Source: Paraspadella gotoi
Lineage: Eukaryota; Chaetognatha
NCBI GenBank assembly: GCA_051294375.1
Contig: CM119271.1
Location: 5,755,991-5,819,990, forward strand
Length of the DNA: 64,000 nt
Direction of reading: 5' to 3'
Shown here piece after piece: positions 1-12,014 of this stretch. The first letter of the stretch is position 1, and the number at the start of each line of letters is the position of its first letter. The position numbers and the translations under genes were made by a program. The notes beneath the pieces were generated by a model. That model worked only from the letters and a program-made list of their open reading frames with translations, did not search any database and was not told the origin of the DNA.

Positions 1-302
1 ATATTAATTAAATATAACCCGACAATTTGGAATCTTTGGGAAAGTCTACCGCCACAAAAAACCCGCACTCGAATGGGCATTCAATATCCACATCGTCAGA
101 TCGCCTCTTTGAGAAGTTTCAAAGTAGGTGGCGCCGATCCTCATCAACAAATGACAAACGTCAATTTGATTCTAGAAGAAAGAAGATTTTATAAGAATAA
201 ATCGGGACTTCGAAAAATTTCATTAGCCATTTCAGGTTTCAATAAAAAAAAGAATTCAATTTTATGCAAATAGCTAGCATAAATCTGTAGGTATTCTAAC
301 AA

Positions 303-306
303 AGAG

Positions 307-339
<33 letters not shown>

Positions 340-364
340 NNNNNNNNNNNNNNNNNNNNNNNNN

Positions 365-401
<37 letters not shown>
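303..401. repeat. GA/CT microsatellite interrupted by a gap
   Basis: Near-pure GA dinucleotide repeat on both sides of the 25-N gap. Its reverse strand reads as a Ser-Leu polymer, which is not a protein-coding signal. Confidence 0.95.
340..364. other. Assembly gap (25 N)
   Basis: A run of exactly 25 N inside a GA microsatellite (about 303-401). It is one of six gaps of identical length, so 25 is a placeholder and not a measured size. Confidence 0.99.
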
Positions 402-1439
402 AAAATGCGTGGGAACTTGAAACCTTTTGTGGTTTTAGAAGGGATACTTTTAAGAGCATGTATCCCTGTGTGCGTTTGTTTGTAGGGTCAAAGTTCAAAA
501 TAACCCCCGCTAAGCCCCCCCCCTTGTTAAGCCCTTCCCGCACATAACACTTTGATAACCTTTATTTAAACCTTTTATTTTCGCTAAAATCTGATCTTCG
601 GCGTTTGCTGGGACGACGGATCACGTTTGTATGGGGCATTATTTTCCAAGGGTGCCCCATTTAGATTTCTAATCTTCCATTCTTCTGCTCTTCTCCTGCC
701 CCTCCTCTTCATTCTCCATCCTTCCAATGCTAAACTCGTAACGCCCAACAATCAAATTCAATTCACACAGACTCGACTCGGGGCTTCCGAGTCGATCGCT
801 TTCTTTCTTTCTCTCTCTCTCTCACGCTCAAGTTACAAGGTAGCTTTGCTGTTCATACTGATCGGCAGAGATGTTCTGCCGTTTGATATAAAGATTTAAA
901 CACTTGAATGAAACATCTTAAGAAAGGGAAGCCGTCAGGCCTCAGTGTCAGAAGCACTTCTCTGCAGTTCAACGTCCAATCACTGAAAAATATCTAGCTA
1001 AAAAAACACCCATCCCTCGAAGAATCCCTATTCGCCCATCACAAATGTATACCAACATAAGGTAGCCCTCCGATCCCGATTCCCACCACACGCAAATCGC
1101 AGCCACCTCGCAGCCCACTCGTTAAAATCGAGGTAGCGTCCCGTAAAATCGAGATTCTCCTAAACAAGACTGCGTACTTCCCACACTTAGATTTCCCCCA
1201 CCAATCTCCGAGGCTTGAGAACGAAGCAACTTTCTCTCCGCCCCCGCTTTACCCCCGAGCTCCCTCCTCACTCCCACCACTTCGAAAATCTCAGAAGCCC
1301 GCCGCCTTTCATTCCTCAAAAATAAACAAAAAATGTGAATTTTGTGGCGGCCGAATCGGCCGGGACGATTCACACCGCAGACAAACTGACGTCGGTCGCA
1401 GCCAAATTCGAGATCTCTCTCTCTCTCTCTCATCACTCT

Positions 1440-2340
1440 TTCTTTCTCCTCTTTTATTATTCACTCTGAATTTAGTTAGAGAAGCGTTTCATAGATTTCC
1501 ACAACACGAAGAGAGAATCCGCTGATAATTTTTTTTTAAATTAAAATATTTTAGTTTTATTTTTTTAAATCTAACTATTATTACTATATATTATCTTTTC
1601 TTTTTTTTCCTTTTTTTTTTTTCCTTTCGTCCCCCTCACACATTTTGGTCCCTTTTTTTCCTATATTTTTTTTATTTCTTTTTCCTTTTTGGTGTTTCAC
1701 TTGCTTCTCTGCGCTTTCTTTCTCTCACCACATTGACTCTCACCAATCATAGCTCCTATATTTTATTCATTTTTCTTTTCTTCCTATATTTCTTTTATCG
1801 CACTCTGTCTCTCTCTCCCTCCTCTCTACGCTTTCTCTCCACTTCTTCGACGATTCCCCGCCTCCCGATCGACTCCTCTCTTCGTCCTCCTTCCTCCTCC
1901 TCTTCCTCCTCCTTTCTCTTCCCCCTTTTCTTCCCTCTCGTCCTTTTACATTCCACTTTTTTCATTTTTTACTTTTTTCTCTCTCTCTCTCACATCACCT
2001 TCACTTCCTCTTACAAACCCACTTTTCTCACCCTCGTTCAACCGGATTTCTTCCCTCCCTCTCATCTCAGAAATGTACCTATTCCCTCACCGACCCAGTC
2101 CTACCGATCTCTTCCCCTTCTTTTCTTCCTCTCCTCCTCCTCTTTCCTCCTCCATTGTTTCCCCAGACGCCGTTCGCGTCGACCAGTTTTCCTTTTGAAG
2201 TCCCGATGATGTCACAAAAATGAAATCGAAAAAAAGAAGTGGGTTTAAGAAGCAGAAAAGGTGGGCAGAAATGAAGAGGCGGGCAAAAAGGAGGGAGGAG
2301 GAAAAGAGTGGAGAAAAAGAGAAGGCGGATCGGATCCTTA
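1440..2340 (+). other. CT-rich low-complexity stretch, no gene
   Basis: Long runs of T and C with TCC/CTC repeats. The open frames here translate to Ser/Leu/Phe polymers and are dropped. Copies are at 10631-11531 and, with indels, at 19183-20050. It could be a pyrimidine-rich promoter or intron, but nothing here decides that. Confidence 0.6.
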
Positions 2341-2703
2341 ATTTTCTTTTCTTTTTTTTTTAAATTCTGTGATACTTCACAGTTCACACGAGCCGCTCCT
2401 GATTTTAAAGTCTGTTAAAATTTGTAATCGGGGTGATTTTTTGTAGAATTTAATCCAAAGTTCTATTAAATATTTAATTGAGCGATTTTACCGTAAATAT
2501 TTTATTCAAAATGTAATATGTAAATGTAATTATAATAAGGAATAAGGATGCTAGATCAAGGAGAAACAGAGTTGTAAGTGAGGCCGAACAAAAAGAAAGG
2601 TCGAGGTATAATAGGTAGGAATCTGAGTTTATCCCCCATGCACAAAAAAGGCGAAGATAAAAATTTAAATTTCTATGGCGAAGGAAACGAAAAAAATTAT
2701 GTG

Positions 2704-2708
<5 letters not shown>

Positions 2709-2743
<35 letters not shown>

Positions 2744-2784
2744 AGAAAGATAGAACACAGAGTAATAAAGTAGAGAAGAGAGAG

Positions 2785-2822
<38 letters not shown>
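2709..2822. repeat. Compound GA microsatellite
   Basis: Two GA tracts separated by about 40 bases of purine-rich sequence. The same tracts occur at 11900-12013, and as expanded forms at 20419-20557 and 21115-21236. Confidence 0.95.
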
Positions 2823-2823
<1 letters not shown>

Positions 2824-3360
2824 TAAGAAAGGACACCCGCAGATTCCATGATATTTGTGGACGTCATAAGCCGATTCTGTTTTTGTCGACCCAGGAGATC
2901 GTCGACTGGCAGTAGAGCATGTCACCAAAGTGGCAGACTGAAACTGACAGGTAAACGTGGCAGATAATCGAGAGCATGCAAGCAGGCAATAAGGCGGGAG
3001 ACGGATGGAGACTTTTATCATAGGTTTATCAGAAGATAACATTATTACAGAACTAACGACGGTTTTTAGTGTGATAAGTGACAAGAATAAAACGGCAAAC
3101 AAATCGGAGATATTCCCCCTCTATCTCTCTCTTCAGCTCAAGGCTTGTAAGATATTCCCTCTGCCTTTTTCTTTCTCTCTCTCTTTCTCTCTCCTCTCTC
3201 TCTTTCCTCACTCCACACCTCCCGTCACAAGGCTTGACCATCCAGAGTGACGAATAGTCCCGGTTCGGTGGGAATCCGGTAATTAAGTTCCGAGCCGATT
3301 ACTGAGGAGACCGGGAGAACCCGGTCAAAGAGAATCGAATAGCATCAATCATTCTCGTTT

Positions 3361-3386
3361 ATGCCGCTCTGGTTGGTACGCGGCAT
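3361..3386. other. Short hairpin ATGCCGC/GCGGCAT
   Basis: A 7-bp perfect stem with a 12-base loop, in a GC-richer island (about 3240-3390) within otherwise AT-rich unit A. No function is assigned. Copies occur in units B (12552) and C. Confidence 0.4.
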
Positions 3387-3984
3387 TGAGAGTAAACATT
3401 AACAAAAATAATGGTTTTCTATTGTATGTTGCGTAAAGTATTTTAGCGCTCAGAGTTTTGAAACTTTAAACTGCAACGTAAAAGAATAAACTTTCGATAA
3501 CGTTTAACTCTCTGCTTTACCGCAAGAATGGGAAATTGGTAGCGGGAGTGGTTTTTTTTCTAAATTACCCATCAAAAAGTAGGACATATCCGAACCTCAT
3601 CGTTTTTTGGATCCTGAATAATTATGGTCCTTTGAGGGAAATTTCCAAAAAATTATTTCGGCATTTATTGGAAAGTTTGTTCTTTTTAACGAGTTTTTTA
3701 TGCTCCTCCAAGGAGAAAAAAAAAATTATGAAAGGTTTTATTTTTTGTTTGTTTATTTTTTTTTGTTTGTATGTTCATACGGTGGGCTGCTTGTAGCCAG
3801 AACTTCCTCTTGTCTTTTCGAAAAGTTCGGATTTTTCTCTAAAAAAAAAATTTTTTTTTTTTTTTTTTTACTCAACGCGACTTTTTTTGCGGCCATTTTT
3901 TTTCCCAGACGCCGAATTTTTTATCTTAAATTTAAATTAAGTTATTTTTTAATTCATCAAATTGTATATAAAGTCAGTGTTAAG

Positions 3985-4128
3985 GATTACTTAGTGATTA
4001 AGGTTAGGGCTTGGTTTAAGTTAAGGAATTACGGTTAGGGACTAATATTCAGGTTATGTATTAAGGATAAGCATTTAAGGTTAGGGTTTTAAAATTAGGT
4101 AAAGGTTCGGGATTACGGTTAGCTATCA
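3985..4128 (+). repeat. Degenerate TTAGGG-like (telomere-like) repeats
   Basis: A stretch with several GGTTAGGG, AAGGTTAGG and AGGTTA words separated by 5-20 bases, all in the same orientation. TTAGGG is the telomere unit of many animals, but this copy is interstitial and degenerate, so it could equally be an unrelated decayed tandem repeat. Copies are at about 13176-13319 and 22455-22605. Confidence 0.5.
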
Positions 4129-5383
4129 AAGTCTAATCAGTTTAAAAATATATTTAGGTTATATAAAGTTAGAATAAAATTCTGGGAAAAAAACGAACAA
4201 AAAGGGGCAGAGGGAAAAGAGGAGCCTTTTCTTCTTTGTCCTTTTTTTCGTCTTTTTTCACCAGTGATTTTTTTTTGCCCAGAATCGCTTTCTTCCCTGC
4301 GAAAAACGGAAGCGGAAAGAATCGTTGTGTTGTTTGTATTTCGGGAATGTTGTTGTTGTTGATGTTTTTGTTGATGTTGATGTTGCCGTGAATTTAACTT
4401 TTTTTTAACAAATTTTCCCTTTTCTTGAATCCCAAAATCCAATGTAACGTAATTTTTTATGTAACAAAACTGTTATCGAAACTTTTTGTATCTAGAGACA
4501 AAGCGCACCGAGTCGAAGCCTCGAACCCATAACCGCAGCCAACGGAAAAGACCCTACGACAGCGACCAAAATAAGAAAAAAGGCGGACTGAGCATCTTTC
4601 GCTTCGACCAATCCGGATGAGATGTACCAAACTTTGCGGGGAAAAAAAGGTAAGAAAATTTCTCAGGTTCTTCTATTTTTCCCTATGTACCAGAAAACCA
4701 GATTGAGCGAACCCAATGGGATCTGCTACGATAATTAAGCGGTAAGCATCTAATCGGATGATAATTTATGATAATTACACAATCTTTTTTATCTGATACA
4801 ATATGCCATTAATTTTTATAAATAATAGTTTTTTTAAACTTAATTTCCTCCCATCCCAAAGAAAAAAACGAGCAAAATAATTAATAGGAATGACGCTGAT
4901 TTTTTTTAAAATCATTTCCACTTGGACGGATTACTATCGAAAATTCTTTACTTACATATTCATACATTTGTTTCAAAGTCAATTCGCCTATTTAAGCTAA
5001 TAGGGTGACTGACAATACGACTGTCAGACTACAGACAATACAGACAGACTGATAGGACAAGACATTTTATTTTTTTCTGCATAAGTATCATAATTCGATA
5101 ATCTGACATGATCTAAATTATTTCCGAACAAGATTTTTTGGGTGGGACCGACGGACCGACAAAGTGGAATTATAGAGCCGGAATCTGCCCTGTAAACAGA
5201 ACGATAAAATAAAAGTTAATAAACAAAATAGGTAACCTTCCTTCAAGACAAATCTGGTCAAAAAATTTAAAATCTAGAGAGAATAAAGAGTTGAAAATCG
5301 TAATGGGGATTCCTCGGAAGTATATTGAAGAATATTAGTAATAGTAAAAAAATAATAATTAGGAGAGAAAACAATTTTGATCT

Positions 5384-5510
5384 GTTTTGGCAACGAATAG
5401 TATTAGTAGTTTTCAGCAAAGACATTTTCGACTCTGCAGTTTTAGAGTCCTTCATCAGAGTCGAAACATGTCTGCTGTAAACTACTAATACCAATTCCGT
5501 TTGCCAAGAC
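5384..5510 (-). mobile_element. Foldback hairpin with hammerhead-like boxes (Penelope-type remnant), unit A
   Basis: The two ends are inverted copies (TTTTGGCAA...ATAGTATTAGTAGTTT against AAACTACTAATACC...TTGCCAA). An inner pair (ACATTTTCGACTCTG and CAGAGTCGAAACATGT) completes a hairpin of about 50 bp. On the minus strand the apex reads CTGATGA, then GACTC and GAGTC arms, then CGAAA, which are the conserved boxes of a hammerhead ribozyme; two extra bases follow CTGATGA, so the fold is not canonical. Known context: Penelope-like retroelements and retrozymes carry hammerhead motifs. Inference: a short decayed element of that kind. A simple foldback element is the alternative. Confidence 0.5.
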
Positions 5511-6753
5511 CAAATTACATTGTTTTTCTCGCTAATTACTTAAAAAACAACAAAATCGAAATGTCTTTACACAAAGAATAATAATATAATGAATATTATA
5601 AATTTATTAGGCCTTGCGACGAAGAGCCCCGATAGGGTAATTTGAAGACAAAACTTTCCCACAAACATAAACAAACGAAGCTACAAAAGTTGTCCATCCA
5701 TGACGAAAAGGAACGAGATGATGCCAGGGTCATCCTGTCACCCGTCTTCACCTTAGCTTAATCTGAGCTCAACCGGGGTTTAATTCCTATTCCGCCTAAA
5801 AAATCGACATTGGCCGCGCCCCTTCCGTCAAATGACACTCCGCATCGGAGGCCGTGTAGGGTAACGAGACGACGACCAACAACGACAACGACGACGACCA
5901 AGACAACGGCGGTGAATTCGCGTTTTTTGCGGTTTTTTGAGAGTCACTCTATTTTGATCGAACACAAAAAGGCGCCGATGACAAGACGTATCACTCGAAA
6001 AATCGTAAAGGCGATGAGAGAAATAAAAAAGGCTTAAAGGTAAATTATTATAAAACAAAAGAATGGTTAAAAAAGAAAATATGGAAAATAAACAAGAGTT
6101 AAACTGACAAAAGAAAGAAAATATAAAAGGGGGAAAAAAAGAAACAAAAAAACATAAGCGGGGATAAAGAGGAAAAAGAGATACAGAAGCCAGAAAAAGA
6201 TCGAGAAAGGGAGCGGCGACGGCCTGCAGTGGTTTTCCACCTTTGCAGAATTGAAAAATTGAAAACTTGTGTTTTCCAGCCATAGCATCTTGCGCCGAGC
6301 GAAAAGCAAGCGAAAGGGAGTGGAAAAATATTTATATATATTATATAACGAAGCAAACTGAGAAATAAACTATAATAATTGCACGATACAAATAACCAAC
6401 CTCTTAAACTTTTTAGCAGAATGAAGCCTTTAATTCTAAATGGGGTTATGGCCTTGCGAAAATTAAAAAGTTTATCTTCTAAACGTTGAGTTAAAGTAAA
6501 ACGAATTTTTTTTTTTCTTTTGAGGATATCCGATTTGCGCCTAAAAAACATGCAATGGTTGGGGCGTTATAAGTTATATAACAGGTTTGATATGTCTTAG
6601 TTAACTTTTCTTTCATGCTAATTATGTCCTCTGACAAACATAACAGACAGGAATATAACAGCTGCAATTATGACTGGGCAAGTGGACATGAGCAATCTAT
6701 GGGAAAGAATTTCCTAATTAATTAAATAATTTAGAATCATTAAATTAGTTCCG

Positions 6754-7133
6754 TTTTTAGTTCGTTGAAATTTGCCGTTTAGAAATATATTATTTTCGAA
6801 ATAGTGAAAAAAATTGTTTAATTAAGCCGTTAAGACAAAATGATTAGATTTTCGTTCCTTTGCGTTCGTTAATTAATTGGTTAATTATTAAAAATTAAAT
6901 GATTAAATATTAAAAACAAACCAATTAATAAATAATAAATATTAAATGAATAAAAAAATCAAGAAACGGGTACGTGCTTGAAATTAATGACTGGGCAATA
7001 GAGCAACTAAGGCAAAAGCATTTTAAATAGATGTTCGATTAATTAATTAATCAATAAGAAGCCAAGGAACGGATACAGCGTCAATCACTTTTCAAGTAAC
7101 TATGTTTACGCGAAAATTTCAACGAACTAAAAA
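6754..7133. mobile_element. AT-rich foldback element with 20-bp inverted ends, unit A
   Basis: The ends TTTTTAGTTCGTTGAAATTT (6754-6773) and its exact reverse complement (7114-7133) flank an AT-rich core. Inside are a second inverted pair around AATTGGTTAAT and AACCAATTAAT, and a repeat of ATGACTGGGCAA (one copy just outside the left arm near 6671, one at about 6989). There is no open frame of use. I cannot define a target-site duplication, so the family is unknown; MITE-like foldback is the nearest description. Confidence 0.5.
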
Positions 7134-7799
7134 GACTAACAAACCAAAATAAACGGACGAAAGAGACGGGCCACGCAATTCTGTCCGATTTCGTTTTAGC
7201 GAGTTTCAAAAATTAAAAAAAAAAACCTTTTTCGAATTTTAACAAATCAAATTAATATCGTAATAGCGTGATCTCTTGAGTTTTAGTTTATTTTGAGTGG
7301 GATGAGAATGTTGCGATTAATCTCTTCAACTCTAACGTTTTTCTCGCCCACGTATAAAGGCGATTATTCGCATTTAATGTTGACTCATTAATTTACGATA
7401 TTCAAAGAAAATGTACGTAAACCTCAAATATTATCTTTTTTTTTCGTTTTAATTTGAAAAAATTAAAAAAACTAGAGCGTGAGGGAGAATAATTAATAAT
7501 TTAAATTGCTTTGGACTGGATTTAAAACTCAGAGTCTGAAAAATTAAATCAAATCCACCAGCAAAGTCTGACGTTAATCGAAACTTCACTGAATCGGAAA
7601 CATGTCTATCAGAGTTACACGAGGCGATGCCTGAACGTTGTCCTAAAATTGCGTACAACGCTGGCGCGAAGCGCGCGAAGCACACAACGGGGGAATTTTG
7701 ATTCAAAGTTTTGCGAAATACGGAGGTGTTTTACGAAGCAGGTTAATCCGATATTCGAATTTTGAGGTCTCGTTTTAACGAAACTTCTCAGCATTTCCA

Positions 7800-8720
7800 A
7801 CGTACATGCATTCGTTGGGGGACGGAAAGTTCTTTACGTTTTATTTACAAAATGCGTAAGGGAAATTTTCTAAAATTCATACGTGAATATAAATTCTGAA
7901 CAATTAGAATTCAAAATATATAATTTTTAATGACATCTTTAGGAAAAAATTATCTTTCGTGTCTATGTTTTAATTTTCTACGCAATTTTCACCTACGCTC
8001 TAGTTTACGTTGGAGTCGATTTCAAATTCACCCAGGTCTTGGTCGATCACAGCGTCGGTTTTTATGGATTTCCTCTTTCGGCGACTTTTCGAGAATTTCT
8101 TTTGGGGGGATTTTTTTTCACTTTTTTTGTTTTCTTTATCCTTTTATCTCGATTTTTCGTCGAAAGAATTCAGTGGCGATCTTTTTTTTTTTTTTCCTTT
8201 GAGTTTTCGGGAAAACCTGATCTCTCCTCGTTCGGAAGAGGAAACAGCTGATTTTTGAAGCAAGAGAGATTTTTAAAACGGGGAAAGATTTGGTGTGTGT
8301 GTGGTGTGTGTTGTGTTTAAAACCGAAGAAGACTGCTGTTGCTGTTCATGGTCCGAAGCAGTGACTACAGCCGCGGCCGACCGGGTTTTCGTGAATGGCG
8401 TAACACAGTTTTTCGCCGACGAAGTGAAAAATGTTCGCTCTCTCTCTGTTTAAAATCCGCGTCGATCCTCGTGATCGATCGTAAACAAAAGGGAAAACAA
8501 AAAAGTAAACAAGAGAAGAGACGAATTCCAAAAAAGGGAGAGAGAGAGAGAGTGAAAGAGAGAGATAAAGAAGAGATATGCGAGGAATGTTTAGTTTGAT
8601 GTTTTGCGTTTTTTAGGATTGCAAAGAACCAAATTTGAAAATAGAAATAACGTGGCGTATGAAGGATTTTCTGTGACGTGATTCGTCGGAATGTTTATAC
8701 TTACATATACTGAACAGAGA
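7800..8720 (+). other. Mixed-composition stretch with weak coding hints
   Basis: A plus-strand frame from about 8348 (first ATG) to 8599 gives an 83-residue basic sequence ending in Lys/Glu/Arg repeats from a GA tract. A second frame over 8005-8251 is Phe-rich. Both are open in A and B but broken in C. I see no convincing splice pair or domain. The stretch also has a GTGTGT microsatellite near 8290. Confidence 0.2.
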
Positions 8721-8758
8721 GAGAGAGAGAGCAGAGAGAGAGAGAGAGAGAGAGAGCT
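8717..8758. repeat. GA microsatellite
   Basis: GA dinucleotide tract with one CA interruption. Copies lie at 17908-17949 and, longer and purer, at 27121-27178. Confidence 0.95.
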
Positions 8759-9053
8759 CAAAGATTCTGAAATGGTTAAAATTCATAGGACTGTATACAG
8801 GGTATATCGGCCATACGTCATATACATCCGCTTTGCATTCTCTTGCGTGGACTACATTTGAATACATTTTTTAAACTCTCTAAAAAAAAAAATAATCTTT
8901 TTGTCTCTCAGAGCAAAAGTTTTTTCTATATTTTAATTAGGTGGAACATCGCGGGACTCGTTAAACGAAATGGGCAAAACAACTTTGGATACATTAAGCG
9001 AACGAATGAGAAACCAGTTTGAATAGAAAAAAAAGAGAAAACGTGAAATGCGC

Positions 9054-9056
<3 letters not shown>

Positions 9057-9116
<60 letters not shown>

Positions 9117-9137
9117 AGAGAGGAGAGAGAGAGGAGG
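9057..9137. repeat. GA microsatellite
   Basis: About 80 bases of GA repeat with AAGAG interruptions. Copies lie at 18248-18328 and, longer, at 27474-27565. The same site is where segment E is joined at 52788. Confidence 0.95.
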
Positions 9138-9597
9138 GATGATTAAATATCGAAAAAAAAACGCTACCATTAGCATCTTCATGAGCAAATTACGAGCCAA
9201 ATTAGCCTTCGATTCCTCAGGAGCTCCGAACAACGCCGTCAATGTTTCCCTTTTTGGCAGAGAAAAAATTCCGAAGCGTAGCGTATGTCACATCATAAAG
9301 TTTATCGTACAAAGATCCAGACTTTAGAACTAAATCTCATATTTACATAAAATCGAAAAAAAATGTATTTTAATAATGTAACAAAGAGCAATCTTGCATT
9401 TCCTTCTTGAAATTGCAGGGTTCTGATATGTTATCTTGTAAGTGTTATGGAGGCGCTTAAACATATAGCTTAATATCAATAAATAAATGTATAATCTTTT
9501 ATTGGTGTATATAATTTCATTATAATAACTTTCGGTCTATCGCTCCGGATTCGACTGTTCTAAATTCCATGATCCTCAGATGGAATCTAAATTGATT

Positions 9598-9632
9598 GAA
9601 TTGAATTGAAAATGAATTGAATTGAATTGAAA
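9598..9632. repeat. TTGAA pentanucleotide repeat
   Basis: Tandem ATTGA/GAATT units on both sides of a short AAAATG interruption. Copies lie at about 18789-18823, 28032-28075 and 53302-53345. Confidence 0.85.
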
Positions 9633-9966
9633 ACTTCTTGGTTTCTACTCTAACTTAAGGACAAATTTATTGTCCGAGTGTAATAACAATTTTTAAAAGG
9701 AGAATTAATTTAAATGAAAGTTTATGCGAGCTTGATTATTAAAATTATTCGTGAATAAAATTTCCCAGTTCCCTGCAGACTCCAAATTTCGAAGCCCCGA
9801 CCCCACTGTCAGCCTCGAGTCCTAACTACTCAGTCCAGTCTCTATTCCTGTTCCAAGTCCAACTCCGGATTACAAGAACAAAGCCCAGGTTCGCGTCCCG
9901 ATCAAACCGAGTCACAATCCCAGGCCATGGTTCCATTCTCTTTTTCTTCCGTGTCCTCAACCTCAG

Positions 9967-9991
9967 NNNNNNNNNNNNNNNNNNNNNNNNN
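9967..9991. other. Assembly gap (25 N)
   Basis: Exactly 25 N between units A and B. The right flank opens in a CT tract. Confidence 0.99.
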
Positions 9992-11894
9992 CTCTCTCTC
10001 TCTCACGCTCAAGTTACAAGGTAGCTTTGCTGTTCAATACTGATGGCAGAGATGTCTGCCCGTTTGATATAAAGATTTAAACATTGATGAAACATCATTA
10101 GAAAGGGACCGTCAGGCCTCAAGTGTCAGAAGCACTTCTCTGCAGTTCAACGTCAATCACTGAAAGATATCTTAGCTAAAAAACACCCTGCCCTCGAAGA
10201 TCCATTATGATCATCCCTATTCGCCCATCCACAAAATGTATACCAAATAACGTATCCCTCCGATCCCGATTCCCACCACCACGCAAATCGCAAGCCACCT
10301 CGTCCGCCCACTCGTAAAATCGAGGTACGTCCCCGTAAAATCGAGATTCTCCTAAACAAGACTGCGTACTCCCACACTTAGATTTCCCCCACCAATCTCC
10401 GAGGCTTGAGAACGAAGCAACTTTCTCTCCGCCCCCGCTTTACCCCCGAGCTCCCTCCTCACTCCCACCACTTCGAAAATCTCAGAAGCCCGCCGCCTTT
10501 CATTCCTCAAAAATAAACAAAAAATGTGAATTTTGTGGCGGCCGAATCGGCCGGGACGATTCACACCGCAGACAAACTGACGTCGGTCGCAGCCAAATTC
10601 GAGATCTCTCTCTCTCTCTCTCATCACTCTTTCTTTCTCCTCTTTTATTATTCACTCTGAATTTAGTTAGAGAAGCGTTTCATAGATTTCCACAACACGA
10701 AGAGAGAATCCGCTGATAATTTTTTTTTAAATTAAAATATTTTAGTTTTATTTTTTTAAATCTAACTATTATTACTATATATTATCTTTTCTTTTTTTTC
10801 CTTTTTTTTTTTTCCTTTCGTCCCCCTCACACATTTTGGTCCCTTTTTTTCCTATATTTTTTTTATTTCTTTTTCCTTTTTGGTGTTTCACTTGCTTCTC
10901 TGCGCTTTCTTTCTCTCACCACATTGACTCTCACCAATCATAGCTCCTATATTTTATTCATTTTTCTTTTCTTCCTATATTTCTTTTATCGCACTCTGTC
11001 TCTCTCTCCCTCCTCTCTACGCTTTCTCTCCACTTCTTCGACGATTCCCCGCCTCCCGATCGACTCCTCTCTTCGTCCTCCTTCCTCCTCCTCTTCCTCC
11101 TCCTTTCTCTTCCCCCTTTTCTTCCCTCTCGTCCTTTTACATTCCACTTTTTTCATTTTTTACTTTTTTCTCTCTCTCTCTCACATCACCTTCACTTCCT
11201 CTTACAAACCCACTTTTCTCACCCTCGTTCAACCGGATTTCTTCCCTCCCTCTCATCTCAGAAATGTACCTATTCCCTCACCGACCCAGTCCTACCGATC
11301 TCTTCCCCTTCTTTTCTTCCTCTCCTCCTCCTCTTTCCTCCTCCATTGTTTCCCCAGACGCCGTTCGCGTCGACCAGTTTTCCTTTTGAAGTCCCGATGA
11401 TGTCACAAAAATGAAATCGAAAAAAAGAAGTGGGTTTAAGAAGCAGAAAAGGTGGGCAGAAATGAAGAGGCGGGCAAAAAGGAGGGAGGAGGAAAAGAGT
11501 GGAGAAAAAGAGAAGGCGGATCGGATCCTTAATTTTCTTTTCTTTTTTTTTTAAATTCTGTGATACTTCACAGTTCACACGAGCCGCTCCTGATTTTAAA
11601 GTCTGTTAAAATTTGTAATCGGGGTGATTTTTTGTAGAATTTAATCCAAAGTTCTATTAAATATTTAATTGAGCGATTTTACCGTAAATATTTTATTCAA
11701 AATGTAATATGTAAATGTAATTATAATAAGGAATAAGGATGCTAGATCAAGGAGAAACAGAGTTGTAAGTGAGGCCGAACAAAAAGAAAGGTCGAGGTAT
11801 AATAGGTAGGAATCTGAGTTTATCCCCCATGCACAAAAAAGGCGAAGATAAAAATTTAAATTTCTATGGCGAAGGAAACGAAAAAAATTATGTG

Positions 11895-11899
<5 letters not shown>

Positions 11900-11934
<35 letters not shown>

Positions 11935-11975
11935 AGAAAGATAGAACACAGAGTAATAAAGTAGAGAAGAGAGAG

Positions 11976-12013
<38 letters not shown>
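11900..12013. repeat. Compound GA microsatellite (unit B copy)
   Basis: Unit B counterpart of 2709-2822, with the same tract lengths and interruptions. Confidence 0.95.

Positions 12014-12014
<1 letters not shown>

Larger units (their letters stand above)
1..811. other. Left-edge sequence, no gene seen
   Basis: Positions 1-300 are AT-rich and do not recur elsewhere in the window. A GA tract with the 25-N gap follows. Positions 402-811 are moderately CT-rich and end in a CT tract. Open frames here are short and none has splice signals or a composition that I would call coding. From about 812 the sequence matches the start of unit B at 9992. Confidence 0.6.
812..9966. repeat. Unit A, first copy of a 9.2-kb duplicated segment
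   Basis: Unit A recurs as unit B (9992-19157) and in noisy form as unit C (19183 to about 28400). From 1180 to 9966 it matches 10371-19157 at a constant offset of 9191; every line I compared was identical. From 812 to 1179 the A and B copies differ by scattered one-base insertions and deletions. The unit ends where a 25-N gap begins. It contains CT-rich low-complexity DNA, GA tracts, TTAGGG-like repeats, two foldback elements and AT-rich DNA. I found no convincing gene. Inference: an assembly duplication is more likely than a recent tandem duplication. Confidence 0.9.

Noticed and set aside
2578-2836. Open frames translating to Arg-Glu or Ser-Leu polymers over GA/CT tracts (here and at many other sites)
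   Set aside because: Dinucleotide repeats are open in most frames by nature. There are no start context, splice sites or domains.
4490-4640. Reverse-strand GGGTTCGAGGC suggesting a tRNA-derived SINE in unit A
   Set aside because: Only a B-box-like word is present. No A-box, tail or target duplication could be defined.
5828-6551. Overlapping Phe-rich minus-strand frames of 80-151 codons in unit A and B
   Set aside because: They come from A-rich DNA on the plus strand, lack splice or domain support, and are broken in unit C.
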